NCBI RefSeq assembly: GCF_016863315.1
Contig: NZ_BOOQ01000047.1
Coordinates: 1-64,000 of the forward strand
Direction: 5' to 3'
Length of the DNA stretch: 64,000 bases
Source of the DNA: Planotetraspora silvatica
GTDB lineage: Bacteria > Actinomycetota > Actinomycetes > Streptosporangiales > Streptosporangiaceae
The notes below the pieces were generated by a model, which saw only the letters and a program-made list of their open reading frames with translations, made no database searches and was not told the origin of the DNA. Shown piece after piece: positions 56,137 through 64,000 of this stretch (the stretch's first letter is position 1; every line of letters begins with the position of its first letter). Position numbers and translations under genes: made by a program.

Positions 56137-58194
56137 ATGAGCACCCCTGGCCGGGCAGCCCAGCGACGTAAGACGTCGCACGTTCTGGCGATAGCGCCGT
56201 TCCGCAGGCTCTGGACGGCGATGGGGGTGTGCAGCCTCGGTGACTGGCTCAACATCATCGCGCTGACGGCCCTCGCGGGTAACCTCACCCAAGGTTCGGG
56301 CTTCCAGGCGCAGAGCCTGGCCATCGGTGGCGTCTTCGTCGCCAAGATGTTGCCCGCGATCCTGCTCGGGCCGATCGCCGGAACCGTGGCGGACCGCTTC
56401 GACCGGCGCCTGACGATGGTCGTGGCCGACATCGTCAGATTCGCCGTGGTGTTGTCGATTCCGCTGGTCGGCAGCTACCAGTGGGTCCTCATCGCCGCGT
56501 TCCTGGTGGAATGCGTGAACCTCTTCTGGGTGCCCGCGAAGGACGCGACCGTCCCCAACCTCGTGCCCAAGGAGAGGCTGGAGGAGGCCAACCAGTTCAA
56601 CCTCCTGGTCACCTACGGCACCGCTCCCGTCGCCGCGGCCCTGTTCGCCGTCGGGTCGGCGTTGACGAGCATGGTGACGGCCGCCTTCCCGGCGTCCGGC
56701 GTGAAGCCCACCGACCTGGCACTCGGCATCAACGCCGTCGCGTACCTGGTCTCGGCCGTCCTGATCTTCACCTTGCGCAGCATCCCCAAGGACCACACCC
56801 GCCAGGCCTCCACCCTCTCGGTGCTCGGGCAGATCGTGGACGGCTGGCGCTTCGTCGGCGGCAACCGGGTCGTCAAGGGCCTGATCATCGGAATGCTCGG
56901 CGCGTTCGCCGCCGGCGGCGCCGTCGTGGGCGTCGGGAAGGCCTATGTCAGCGCCCTCCACGGGGGAGACGCGGGATACGGCGCGGTCTTCTGCGCGGTG
57001 TTCCTCGGCATGGGGCTCGGGATGTTCTTCGGGCTGCGCCTGCTCGGCGGGCTCTCCCGGCGGCGCATGTTCGGGCTGTCCATCATCTTGGCCGGGCTGA
57101 CCCTCGCGGCCATCGCGGTGATCCACGATCTCGTGATCGTCGTCATGCTCACCGTGCTGCTCGGAGCCTGCGCCGGCATCGCCTGGATCATCGGCTACAC
57201 GATGATCGGGCTGGAGGTCGAGGACGCCCTGCGCGGCCGTACCTTCTCCTTCCTGCAGTCACTGGCCCGCGTGGTGCTGTTGCTGGTCGTGGCCGTGGCC
57301 TCCGGGCTGGCCGCCGTCTTCGGCAGTCATCTCCTCGCCGTCGGCGGGATCAGCTACCAGTTCGACGGCTCCAACGTGGTGCTCCTGCTGGCCGCCCTGC
57401 TCGCCGTGGTCGTCGGCCTGCTCGCGTTCCGGCACATGGACGACCGCCGCGGCATCCCCATCGGTGTCGACCTGATGGCGGCGCTGCGGGGCGAGAAGTT
57501 CGTCCCCGAGGCCGAGGAACAGCCCCGCGGGTTCTTCGTGGCGTTCGAGGGCGGGGAGGGATCGGGCAAGACCACCCAGTCGCGCCTGCTCGCCATCTGG
57601 CTGCGCGACCAGGGGTTCGACGTCGTCCAGACCCGGGAGCCCGGCTCGACCAAGGTCGGCATGCGCCTGCGGGCCATCCTGCTCGACGCCACTCACCAGG
57701 GCCTGTCCGCCAGGTCCGAGACCTTGCTGTACGCCGCCGACCGGGCCGAGCACGTCGAGAAGGTCATCCGGCCCGCCCTGAAGCGCGGGTCCACGGTCGT
57801 CACAGACCGGTACGTCGACTCGTCGCTGGCCTACCAGGGTGCGGGCCGGGCTCTCGAGCCTGAGGAAGTGGCCCAGATCAATTCATGGGCGACGGGCGGG
57901 CTGCTGCCCGACCTGACCGTCCTGATCGATGTGCCGCCGTCGGTCGGGCTGCGCCGGATGGCCTCCCCCGCGGACCGGATCGAGGCCGAGCCGCTGGAGT
58001 TCCACGAGCGGGTCAGGCGCGAGTTCCGGACGCTGGCCGCCGCGGCTCCGGAGCGGTATCTCGTGGTCGACGGCACACTGCAGCAGGCCGAGGTGTCCCG
58101 CCTCATCCAGGACCGGGTTCGAGAGGTCCTTCCCGACCCCGTCCCCTACGAGGCCGAAGCCGCCACCGGCACCATCCCCGCCATCCGCGACTAA
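56137..58194 (+). CDS. tmk: MFS-type membrane domain fused to dTMP kinase
   Basis: A 685-residue fusion. Residues 1-440 are an MFS-like membrane domain of about ten to twelve helices (GGVFVAKMLPAILLGPIAGT, VADRFDRRLTMVVADIVRF, CAGIAWIIGYTMIGLEVEDA). From about 465 the thymidylate kinase starts: the P-loop FEGGEGSGKTTQ, TREPGSTKVG, VTDRYVDSSLAYQGAGR and LIDVPPS. The enzyme makes dTDP from dTMP. Similar fusions are known at this locus in actinomycetes, so it is not unique, but the purpose of the membrane domain is unknown. It lies between the metallophosphoesterase and holB. Confidence 0.95.
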   Translation: MSTPGRAAQRRKTSHVLAIAPFRRLWTAMGVCSLGDWLNIIALTALAGNLTQGSGFQAQSLAIGGVFVAKMLPAILLGPIAGTVADRFDRRLTMVVADIVRFAVVLSIPLVGSYQWVLIAAFLVECVNLFWVPAKDATVPNLVPKERLEEANQFNLLVTYGTAPVAAALFAVGSALTSMVTAAFPASGVKPTDLALGINAVAYLVSAVLIFTLRSIPKDHTRQASTLSVLGQIVDGWRFVGGNRVVKGLIIGMLGAFAAGGAVVGVGKAYVSALHGGDAGYGAVFCAVFLGMGLGMFFGLRLLGGLSRRRMFGLSIILAGLTLAAIAVIHDLVIVVMLTVLLGACAGIAWIIGYTMIGLEVEDALRGRTFSFLQSLARVVLLLVVAVASGLAAVFGSHLLAVGGISYQFDGSNVVLLLAALLAVVVGLLAFRHMDDRRGIPIGVDLMAALRGEKFVPEAEEQPRGFFVAFEGGEGSGKTTQSRLLAIWLRDQGFDVVQTREPGSTKVGMRLRAILLDATHQGLSARSETLLYAADRAEHVEKVIRPALKRGSTVVTDRYVDSSLAYQGAGRALEPEEVAQINSWATGGLLPDLTVLIDVPPSVGLRRMASPADRIEAEPLEFHERVRREFRTLAAAAPERYLVVDGTLQQAEVSRLIQDRVREVLPDPVPYEAEAATGTIPAIRD

Positions 58195-58225
58195 CCCTCC
58201 CCCGCGACACCCCTCCCGCTTTCGC

Positions 58226-58706
58226 CGTGATCATGCACAGGTTCATGGATGTGTCTTGTGACCTGCGCAAACGCCGGGCGTGATCATGCACAGGTTCGTG
58301 GATGGCCGCCTGACCAGCAACGATGCCCTGCGTGATCATACACACTTTCGGTGATCTGCCTGTTGACCTGGCCACACCCAAGTCGTGATCATGCACGGTT
58401 TCTTGAGTGTGCTGCTTGACGTGCGACTTCTTGCTTCGTGATCTGGCAATGAGCCGTAGCGTGTGGCGCATGATCGCGGAGGCCGTCCATGCAGGTGAGC
58501 CCACTGTTCGGCGAAGATGTGCATGATCACGAATTGTGTTCGTCCAGCTCGGAGGCGCTTTCCCCGAACCTGCGCATGATCACGTGCGGCGTTTCCGCAG
58601 GTCACAAGACACATCCACGAACCTGTGCATGATCACGCCGGGCGTGGGGGCAGGTCATGTGGCACATCAACGAGCCTGTGCATGATCACGCGGGGGAAGG
58701 GTGGGG
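58226..58706. repeat. Dispersed GTGATCATGCACAGGTT repeat cluster in an inverted-repeat layout
   Basis: At least four forward copies (from 58226, 58279, 58331, 58384) and four reverse copies (near 58515, 58563, 58609 and 58665) of a GTGATCATGCACAGGTT-type unit lie between tmk and holB, with degenerate copies between. The outer parts form an imperfect inverted repeat of about 75 bp: 58226-58300 against the complement of about 58564-58640, with only a handful of mismatches, including TGGATGTGTCTTGTGACCTG. The gap has no credible gene; the open frames it contains are repeat artefacts. The unit includes TGATCA palindromes. It could be a replication- or nucleoid-associated site, a mobile miniature repeat or a transcript terminator. 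Confidence 0.8.
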
Positions 58707-58738
58707 GCTGGGCAAGATCAGGGGGGTAGGTTGATGGG

Positions 58739-59923
58739 GTGAGTGTCTTCGGCGATCTGGTGGGGCAGGAGCGGGCCGTCGCCGTGCTCCAGAAGGCCGC
58801 CGCAGCCGCGGCCGACGCCGTCGCCGGGGGACGTGGTACCGGCATGACCCATGCCTGGTTGTTTACCGGCCCTCCGGGATCCGGGCGTTCCAACGCCGCT
58901 CGGGCCTTCGCCGCCGCTCTTCTCTGCCCCGACCAGGGCTGTGGACACTGTGACGCCTGTCACCAGGTCGATGTCGGTTCCCATCCCGACGTGACCTGGG
59001 TCCGCCCTGAGGGGCTCTCCTACAGTGCGAAGCAGACGCGCGATCTCGTGCTCAAGGGAGCCGGGGCCCCGACGCTCGGCCGCTGGCGGATCGTGCTCTT
59101 CGAGGACGCCGACCGTGCGACGGAGGCCGCGGCCAACGCTCTGCTGAAGGCCATCGAGGAGCCGCCGCCGAGGACGGTCTGGCTGCTGTGCGCCCCGTCA
59201 CCCGACGACATGATCATCACGATCCGGTCCCGCTGCCGCGTCGTGACCCTGCGTACCCCATCGACCGAGGCCGTCGTCAACGTGCTGATGACCAGGGACG
59301 ACGTCCCGCCCGACACGGCGCTGTTCGCCGCACGCGCGGCGCAGGGGCACATCGGCCGGGCTCGGCGGCTGGCGCTCGACGAGGAGGTACGGCGGCGCAG
59401 GGAGGACGTCCTCTCGATTCCCAAGTCGTTGTCCGGAGTGGGTGACTGCATCACCGCCGCGGAGCGGTTGGTGAAGACGTCGACCGCGGACGCGGACGCG
59501 GCGACGACGGCTCTGAACGAGGTCGAGACGACCGAGTTGCGCCAGGTGTACGGCGAGGGCTCGTCCGGCAAGGGGCTCAACAAGGGCCTGGTCCGCGGAG
59601 GGGCCGGGGCGTTGAAAGAGCTCGAGACCATGCAGAAGTCACGGGCTACCAGGATCAAGCGCGACTCCCTGGATCTCGCCCTGCTCGACCTCGTGGCGTT
59701 CTATCGCGACGTGCTGGCCGTCCAGTTCGGTGCGCAGGTCGAACTGGCCAACGAGGACCGGCGGCACGAGGTGGAGACCCTGGCACGCAACTCGTCGCCC
59801 GTCGACACGCTTCGCCGTACGGACGCGATCATGTTGTGCCGCGAGCGACTGGCGGCCAATGTGAATCCGCAGATCGCCGTGGAGGCCATGGCCCTGGCGC
59901 TCCGCGATCCCAATCTTGTGTGA
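58739..59923 (+). CDS. holB: DNA polymerase III subunit delta'
   Basis: A 394-residue clamp-loader subunit. The AAA+ fold has a degenerate P-loop (FTGPPGSGRSNAARAFAAA), the four-Cys zinc module CPDQGCGHCDACHQ, a DADRATEAAANALLKAIEEP segment equivalent to the Walker B/SRC region, and sensor 1-type TIRSRCRVV. It works with DnaX and HolA to load the beta clamp at replication forks. The start GTG follows a GGGGGG-rich region; another start a few codons in is possible. It follows the repeat cluster and precedes ricT, matching conserved actinomycete order. Confidence 0.93.
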   Translation: MSVFGDLVGQERAVAVLQKAAAAAADAVAGGRGTGMTHAWLFTGPPGSGRSNAARAFAAALLCPDQGCGHCDACHQVDVGSHPDVTWVRPEGLSYSAKQTRDLVLKGAGAPTLGRWRIVLFEDADRATEAAANALLKAIEEPPPRTVWLLCAPSPDDMIITIRSRCRVVTLRTPSTEAVVNVLMTRDDVPPDTALFAARAAQGHIGRARRLALDEEVRRRREDVLSIPKSLSGVGDCITAAERLVKTSTADADAATTALNEVETTELRQVYGEGSSGKGLNKGLVRGGAGALKELETMQKSRATRIKRDSLDLALLDLVAFYRDVLAVQFGAQVELANEDRRHEVETLARNSSPVDTLRRTDAIMLCRERLAANVNPQIAVEAMALALRDPNLV

Positions 59924-60123
59924 TCGCAGGGGTGATCGCTGCATTCGCGATATCCGGCCTGTCCGGAATCCCGGCTGATCGCATGGCCTGAGTTCGGGGG
60001 ATACGGGAGCTTTCGGCATGATGATCCCGGCGGAAGTCGACCGGAGGCCCTGACCAGTTGTGGTGTGAGCCACGTATGGTGGGGGCACGGCGGAAGCCGT
60101 ACGAGATCGAGGAGGGCCGGCTC

Positions 60124-60957
60124 TTGGGCATGATCATGGCCGTGAGCTTCACTCGTTACGGTCGGCTCTACTATCTCGACCCCGGTGGCCACAGCCCCAA
60201 GGTGGGAGACAAGGTTCTGGTGCCCACGGACACCGGTCCCGAGGTGGCCGAGTGCGTGTGGGCGCCGCAGTACGTGAGCGAGGACATCGACGGCCTTCCG
60301 GTCTGTCAGGGTGTCGCCGGAGACGAGCATCTGAGCCGCGACGAGGGCAACCGCCGCCGCAGGGCCGAGGCCCGGAGTGTGTCCAAGCGCCTGATCAAGC
60401 GGCACGAGTTGCCGATGAAGGTCGTCGGCGTCGACTATCTGGACGCCGACAACGTCTACACGGTCTACTTCTCCGCGCCGCACCGGGTCGACTTCCGGGC
60501 GCTCGTCCGGGATCTCGCCCGGAACCTGCGTGCGCGGGTGGAGTTACGCCAGATCGGCCCCCGAGACGAGGCCAGGCTTCAGGGCGGCATCGGCCCGTGC
60601 GGCCGCGATCTGTGCTGTGCGACGTTCCTGAAGGACTTCGAGCCCGTATCGGTCCGCATGGCCAAGGATCAGGATCTCCCGGTCAATCCGCTCAGGATCG
60701 CGGGGGCGTGCGGCCGTCTGATGTGTTGTCTGAAGTACGAGCACCCGCTCTACCAGGAATTCAGGGCATCTGCCCCACGTACCGGGCTCGCTGTGGACAC
60801 GCCGGAAGGCCCGGGAACCGTCGTCGGCCACAACGTTCCGTCAGACTCGGTGATCGTACGGCTGAACGACGGAGGTCGGCGCTGTGCCTGTTCCAAGGCC
60901 AGCGTCTGCGCCCCGCGCAAAGCGTATGACTCGGCCTACGGGACGGAAGAGGCGTGA
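60124..60957 (+). CDS. ricT: PSP1/RicT-type protein (YaaT family)
   Basis: A 277-residue PSP1-domain protein. It has the family's cysteine-rich sequence GPCGRDLCCATFLKDFEPVS and GACGRLMCCLKYEHPLY, which in RicT-type proteins takes part in iron-sulfur binding in the RicAFT complex. The N-terminus is AVSFTRYGRLYYLDPG. The TTG at 60124 (GAGGAGGG 7 bp upstream) and ATGs at 60130/60136 are alternative starts. The stop overlaps the GTG of the next gene as GTGA. In firmicutes RicT is needed for RNA processing and development; the actinobacterial role is less clear. Confidence 0.93.
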   Translation: MGMIMAVSFTRYGRLYYLDPGGHSPKVGDKVLVPTDTGPEVAECVWAPQYVSEDIDGLPVCQGVAGDEHLSRDEGNRRRRAEARSVSKRLIKRHELPMKVVGVDYLDADNVYTVYFSAPHRVDFRALVRDLARNLRARVELRQIGPRDEARLQGGIGPCGRDLCCATFLKDFEPVSVRMAKDQDLPVNPLRIAGACGRLMCCLKYEHPLYQEFRASAPRTGLAVDTPEGPGTVVGHNVPSDSVIVRLNDGGRRCACSKASVCAPRKAYDSAYGTEEA

Positions 60958-62498
60958 CCAACCGAATCATGGCCGCTTGCACAGCGGCCCTGCTGACTGC
61001 TCCGCTCATGGGCGCGTGCTCGACGAGCGAAGAACCCGCGGCGAGGGCCGGGAACGACGCCAGGACGGCGCCGACCCCGGCACTGCAGCCGTTCTACAGC
61101 CAGACGCCCGACTGGGCGGACTGCGGCGAGGGCTTCGAGTGTGCGAAGGTCAAGGTTCCGCTCGACTACGCGAAGCCGTCCGGAGAACAGATCGAGATCA
61201 GCGCGATCCGCCTGCCCGCGACGGGTAAGCGCATGGGCTCCCTGCTCATCAACCCCGGCGGGCCGGGTGCGTCGGGGATCCAGTACACGCGGGCGGCCCC
61301 GTTCCTGTTCACCGACGACCTGCGTGCCCGGTTCGACATCGTCGGCTTCGACCCGCGCGGGGTGGGGGAGTCGGCTCCGGTCAGGTGCATGTCGAGCAAG
61401 GAACTGGACGCCTACGTGGGCCTGGACGGCAGTCCGGACACGCCGACGGAGATCGCCGCCCAGGAGAAGGGCTCGAAGGCCTTCGCAGCCGCCTGCGAGG
61501 CGAAATCGGGGAACCTGCTCCCGTACGTCGGTACGGCCAACGCGGCCAGGGACATGGATGTGCTGCGCGGAGTCGTCGGTGATTCTGGGCTGACATATCT
61601 CGGCAAGTCCTACGGCACGTACCTCGGCGCGCTGTATGCGGATCTGTTTCCGAAGAGGGTGCGAGCCCTCGTCCTGGACGGCGCCGTCGACCCGGCGGTC
61701 TCCTCCTTCTCGGCCAACAAGGTGCAGGCCGAGGGGTTCGAGGTGGCGCTCAAGGCCTTCACCGAGGACTGTTTGCGTGTCAGCGCATGCCCCTTCACCA
61801 GCCGTACGGTCGACGGCGCGATGGCGGAGGTCGCGGACCTGTTGCAGAAGGCCGACGCGCACCCCTTGCGGAACGATCTCGGGGACGGACGCGTGATCAA
61901 CGAGGCCTGGACGGTCCTCGGCATCGTCACCCCGCTGTACGACCACCAGCAGTGGCCGAGACTGCGGACGGCCCTCGGCCAGGCCTTCAAGGGGAACGGG
62001 ACTGATCTCCTCCGCATGGCGGACGTCCTGGTGGACCGGCAGGCGGGCGGTGCCTACTCCAACCAGACCGAGTCGAACATGGCGATCAACTGCGTGGACC
62101 ATCCGTACCCGAAGGGCACGGCCACCTATGAGAAGGCAGCCGCCGACGCCGCCAAGGCGGCCCCGCATTTCGGGTCCTTCGTGATGTGGGGGTCGTTCCC
62201 CTGCTCGTTCTGGCCGGTGAAGGCCGCAGGTGACGACGCGGCGGACAGTGTCAAGCCGCTGAAGGCCGAGGGGGCCCCACCCATCCTCGTCGTGGGCACG
62301 ACGCGTGACCCCGCCACGCCGTACGAGTGGGCGAAGGGGCTGGCCTCGGAGCTGTCCTCGGGCGTCCTCCTGGGCTACGACGGCGATGGGCACACCGCCT
62401 ACCGGACAGGCTCAGCCTGCGTCGACTCGGCGGTCGACGACTACCTCATCTCGCTGCGAGTGCCCAAGAAGGGCATGCTCTGCCCAGAGGCCGGATAG
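60954..62498 (+). CDS. Secreted lipoprotein tripeptidyl aminopeptidase-like hydrolase (TAP-like)
   Basis: A 514-residue alpha/beta hydrolase. A lipoprotein signal peptide ends LMGACS (Cys about 22). The catalytic features are LLINPGGPGASG (oxyanion hole), GFDPRGVGESAPV, the nucleophile YLGKSYGTYLG, the acid GTTRDPATP and the histidine GDGHTAY. The C-terminal TAP-like domain is present. Relatives remove tripeptides from secreted proteins or peptides, or cleave esters. Its GTG overlaps the RicT stop by four bases, so the two are co-translated. The gene is immediately upstream of tRNA-Thr. Confidence 0.92.
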   Translation: MTNRIMAACTAALLTAPLMGACSTSEEPAARAGNDARTAPTPALQPFYSQTPDWADCGEGFECAKVKVPLDYAKPSGEQIEISAIRLPATGKRMGSLLINPGGPGASGIQYTRAAPFLFTDDLRARFDIVGFDPRGVGESAPVRCMSSKELDAYVGLDGSPDTPTEIAAQEKGSKAFAAACEAKSGNLLPYVGTANAARDMDVLRGVVGDSGLTYLGKSYGTYLGALYADLFPKRVRALVLDGAVDPAVSSFSANKVQAEGFEVALKAFTEDCLRVSACPFTSRTVDGAMAEVADLLQKADAHPLRNDLGDGRVINEAWTVLGIVTPLYDHQQWPRLRTALGQAFKGNGTDLLRMADVLVDRQAGGAYSNQTESNMAINCVDHPYPKGTATYEKAAADAAKAAPHFGSFVMWGSFPCSFWPVKAAGDDAADSVKPLKAEGAPPILVVGTTRDPATPYEWAKGLASELSSGVLLGYDGDGHTAYRTGSACVDSAVDDYLISLRVPKKGMLCPEAG

Positions 62499-62585
62499 CT
62501 CGGAAACCTTCGGCCGGCGGGGGTGATCAGGATGCACGAGAACCCCCGCTGAACCTGTAGACTTTCTCCTGCCGTTCTACGGCGT

Positions 62586-62662
62586 GCCGCCTTAGCTCAG
62601 TCGGCCAGAGCACTTCACTCGTAATGAAGGGGTCAAGGGTTCGATTCCCTTAGGCGGCTCCA
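62586..62662 (+). tRNA. tRNA-Thr (anticodon CGT)
   Basis: A class I tRNA: acceptor GCCGCCT/AGGCGGC, anticodon stem CTTCA/TGAAG enclosing the loop CTCGTAA with anticodon CGT, T loop GGTTCGATTCC, and CCA encoded at 62660-62662. A TAGACT -10-like box lies near 62558. Its 3' end marks a drop in base composition, as expected for an integration site. Confidence 0.95.
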
Positions 62663-62668
62663 GCTCAG

Positions 62669-62697
62669 AGGCCCTCCCGGATCATCCGGGAGGGCCT
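62669..62697 (+). terminator. Strong terminator after tRNA-Thr
   Basis: AGGCCCTCCCGGA (62669-62681) pairs perfectly with TCCGGGAGGGCCT (62685-62697) around a 3-nt loop, 7 bp after the encoded CCA. Confidence 0.8.
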
Positions 62698-62801
62698 TCT
62701 GCGTGGGTATACAGCAACTGGTACAGCAACGGTACAGACGCGTAGATCTGCTGTAGAGCGACAAGCCGACCTTCGATCAAGACGCTCTGGGTCGAAGTGC
62801 C

Positions 62802-64000
62802 TCAGGAGCGGACCAGCGTTGGGGATAGGCGGATCACAAGCATGCCTGCCGACAACACGACGGCAAGCCTCTCCCCGTCCCACTCAATAGCTAGCCCTTC
62901 GTGGTGGACCGGTATCACGCAAAGGCAGTCAAGCGTCGCAGGATCCCAAATGCGAACGGTCCGGTCGCTGCTGGTTGTCGCTAGGAAAGGCCGCCCGTCA
63001 AGGATCAAGGCGCATATGGCGTTCGCATCGCCTGCGTGGGCATTGAGGAGGCTCCTATGTTGACCGGTGGCAGGATCCCAGATACGCAGGGTTCGGTCGT
63101 TGCTAACGCTGGCGAGGAAGGCGCGATCACCAAGAGTGAAGGTGCAAACGTCGTTTACGTTCCCCGTGTGGCCAGTGAGAGCATTCTTGCGCCGACTGGT
63201 GGTTACATCCAAGATCCGGATGGTTCGATCGTGGCCGGTGGCGGCTAAAAGAATCTCACCGTTGAGGGCGAAAGCACACATTGCTCGCACCCTGTCATTG
63301 GCGAATCGGGCCAGCCGGCCGGTGCGGTTAGGGCGCGTGAACCGACGGTTGTTGTAGATGCGAGCAAAATGGTGATCGAGGAAGAGATCCCCGTGCGTGG
63401 GATCGTGGTAGATCCTCCAAGACGTCTCGCGTACGGTACGAGCCCACGGGAGATGGTCGGTCTCGTCAGATGGGTGACCAAACTCATGCTTGCTCACGGC
63501 AATAGGCCACGTGCGTACGGTTAGGTCGTTGGTGGCGATGGCCAGTAACAAATGACCTTCGATCATAGATGTGCAAATGGCGTTTATTTTGCCCGTATGG
63601 GAGGAGATAGTGGTCTGGCGCTGGCCCGTAGCCGCATCCCAGAGATCCACATCTCCATCCTTGCTGCCGGTAACTAGGAACGTTCGATCATAAAGGGAGA
63701 AGGCGTGTATGTCGGTGACGTTACTCGTACGGCCGGCAAGGGCGCGCTGCTCGTGGCCCGTCTCTGCGTCCAAAATGCGAATGGGCGAATAGTTGTTGGA
63801 AGTGGCAAAGAAGGCATGCCCCTCGGAATTGAATGCGCAAACCGTCCGCACGCTGTCAGCGCGACGTAGGACCTCATTGCTTTGAACCTGATTGGTGGTT
63901 GGGTCCCAGATACGGACAGTTCGATCGTCGCCTGTGGTGGCGAGGAGTGTGCGGCCCTCGATCGTGAGGGAGCATATTGCGTTGACTGGGGCGTTGTGCC
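62802..64000 (-). CDS. WD40-repeat protein, 5' end outside the window
   Basis: The minus strand is open from the stop at 62802 to the right edge, in phase with WD40 repeats throughout, so the gene continues beyond 64000. A GTG at 63851 lies inside repeats and is not a real start. At least six repeats are visible (NAICALILDGRPFLATTSSD, DRTVRIWDPATLDCL, NDVCTFTLGDRAFLASVSND and others). One degenerate spacer (near EFGHPSDETDHLPWARTVRE) lacks the WD ending. It ends in AVVLSAGMLVIRLSPTLVRS. Large bacterial WD40 proteins usually have N-terminal STAND, protease or kinase domains, which cannot be seen here. Base composition and codon use differ from its neighbours. Confidence 0.85.
   Translation of the reverse strand, partial: HNAPVNAICSLTIEGRTLLATTGDDRTVRIWDPTTNQVQSNEVLRRADSVRTVCAFNSEGHAFFATSNNYSPIRILDAETGHEQRALAGRTSNVTDIHAFSLYDRTFLVTGSKDGDVDLWDAATGQRQTTISSHTGKINAICTSMIEGHLLLAIATNDLTVRTWPIAVSKHEFGHPSDETDHLPWARTVRETSWRIYHDPTHGDLFLDHHFARIYNNRRFTRPNRTGRLARFANDRVRAMCAFALNGEILLAATGHDRTIRILDVTTSRRKNALTGHTGNVNDVCTFTLGDRAFLASVSNDRTLRIWDPATGQHRSLLNAHAGDANAICALILDGRPFLATTSSDRTVRIWDPATLDCLCVIPVHHEGLAIEWDGERLAVVLSAGMLVIRLSPTLVRS

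Noticed and set aside
58226-58706. CRISPR array
   Set aside because: The repeats occur in both orientations, are irregularly spaced and degenerate, and there are no cas genes.
58103-58893. Several small ORFs in the tmk-holB gap
   Set aside because: Their translations contain the same CMIT-type peptide repeated, which is only the repeat family read in frame.
62586-62662. Possible split or pseudo-tRNA at the island edge
   Set aside because: All stems pair and CCA is encoded, so tRNA-Thr looks intact.

Overview
The window is high-GC DNA with actinomycete codon use, GTG/TTG starts and strong GGAGG ribosome sites. It most resembles a morphologically complex actinomycete of the Streptosporangiales type. 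Support comes from an eight-repeat chaplin-like surface protein, an FxSxx-COOH RiPP locus, a DUF5703 protein, a lysine-tailed topoisomerase I, an MFS-dTMP kinase fusion, and secreted ricin-lectin glycosidases. The genus is an inference. No 16S gene, insertion sequence or CRISPR array was seen.

Left part (0-28 kb): accessory metabolism and regulation. A DosR-like response regulator is followed by a PPOX-fold protein, and a NERD-pseudokinase lies upstream. Next come an epimerase, a small orphan protein, an O-methyltransferase, a Tat-exported His-rich PHP hydrolase coupled to an unknown protein, and a GCS2-type carboxylate-amine ligase. A TetR/SDR pair, two paralogous orphan histidine kinases with a SHOCT protein, and an internally deleted MmyB-type regulator follow. 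A fully overlapping three-gene molybdenum hydroxylase operon has a divergent TetR gene. A GH18 chitinase and a GH30 glycosidase carry nearly identical CBM13 modules, and a ManD-type enolase-superfamily dehydratase closes this part.

Centre (28.5-36.2 kb): the most notable locus is a complete fxsABCT system. A 57-residue precursor peptide at 28531-28704 ends in FNSSI-COOH. It is followed by a radical SAM/SPASM maturase fused to an HEXXH domain, a TIR-like protein, and a 1296-residue protein combining a MinD/ParA-like ATPase, TIR, NB-ARC and TPR regions. It resembles a ribosomally made, cyclophane-type peptide linked to a TIR/STAND signalling module. Its biological role is not evident from the sequence.

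Right of centre (36-51.6 kb): an alpha/beta hydrolase, a CopC-cupredoxin-membrane protein copper-type operon, a large FG-GAP secreted protein, a PASTA-less Ser/Thr kinase, a secreted lectin-like protein, tRNA-Leu(GAG), an M20 peptidase, the chaplin-like protein and DUF5703.

Right end (51.8-62.7 kb): a housekeeping block, topA, metallophosphoesterase, MFS-tmk, holB, ricT, TAP-like hydrolase and tRNA-Thr(CGT). It is interrupted between tmk and holB by about 480 bp of a GTGATCATGCACAGGTT repeat family arranged as a large inverted repeat. Immediately after tRNA-Thr the base composition falls and a WD40 gene runs off the right edge, which suggests the border of an integrated island. In-frame and intergenic 12-bp tandem repeats recur through the whole window.
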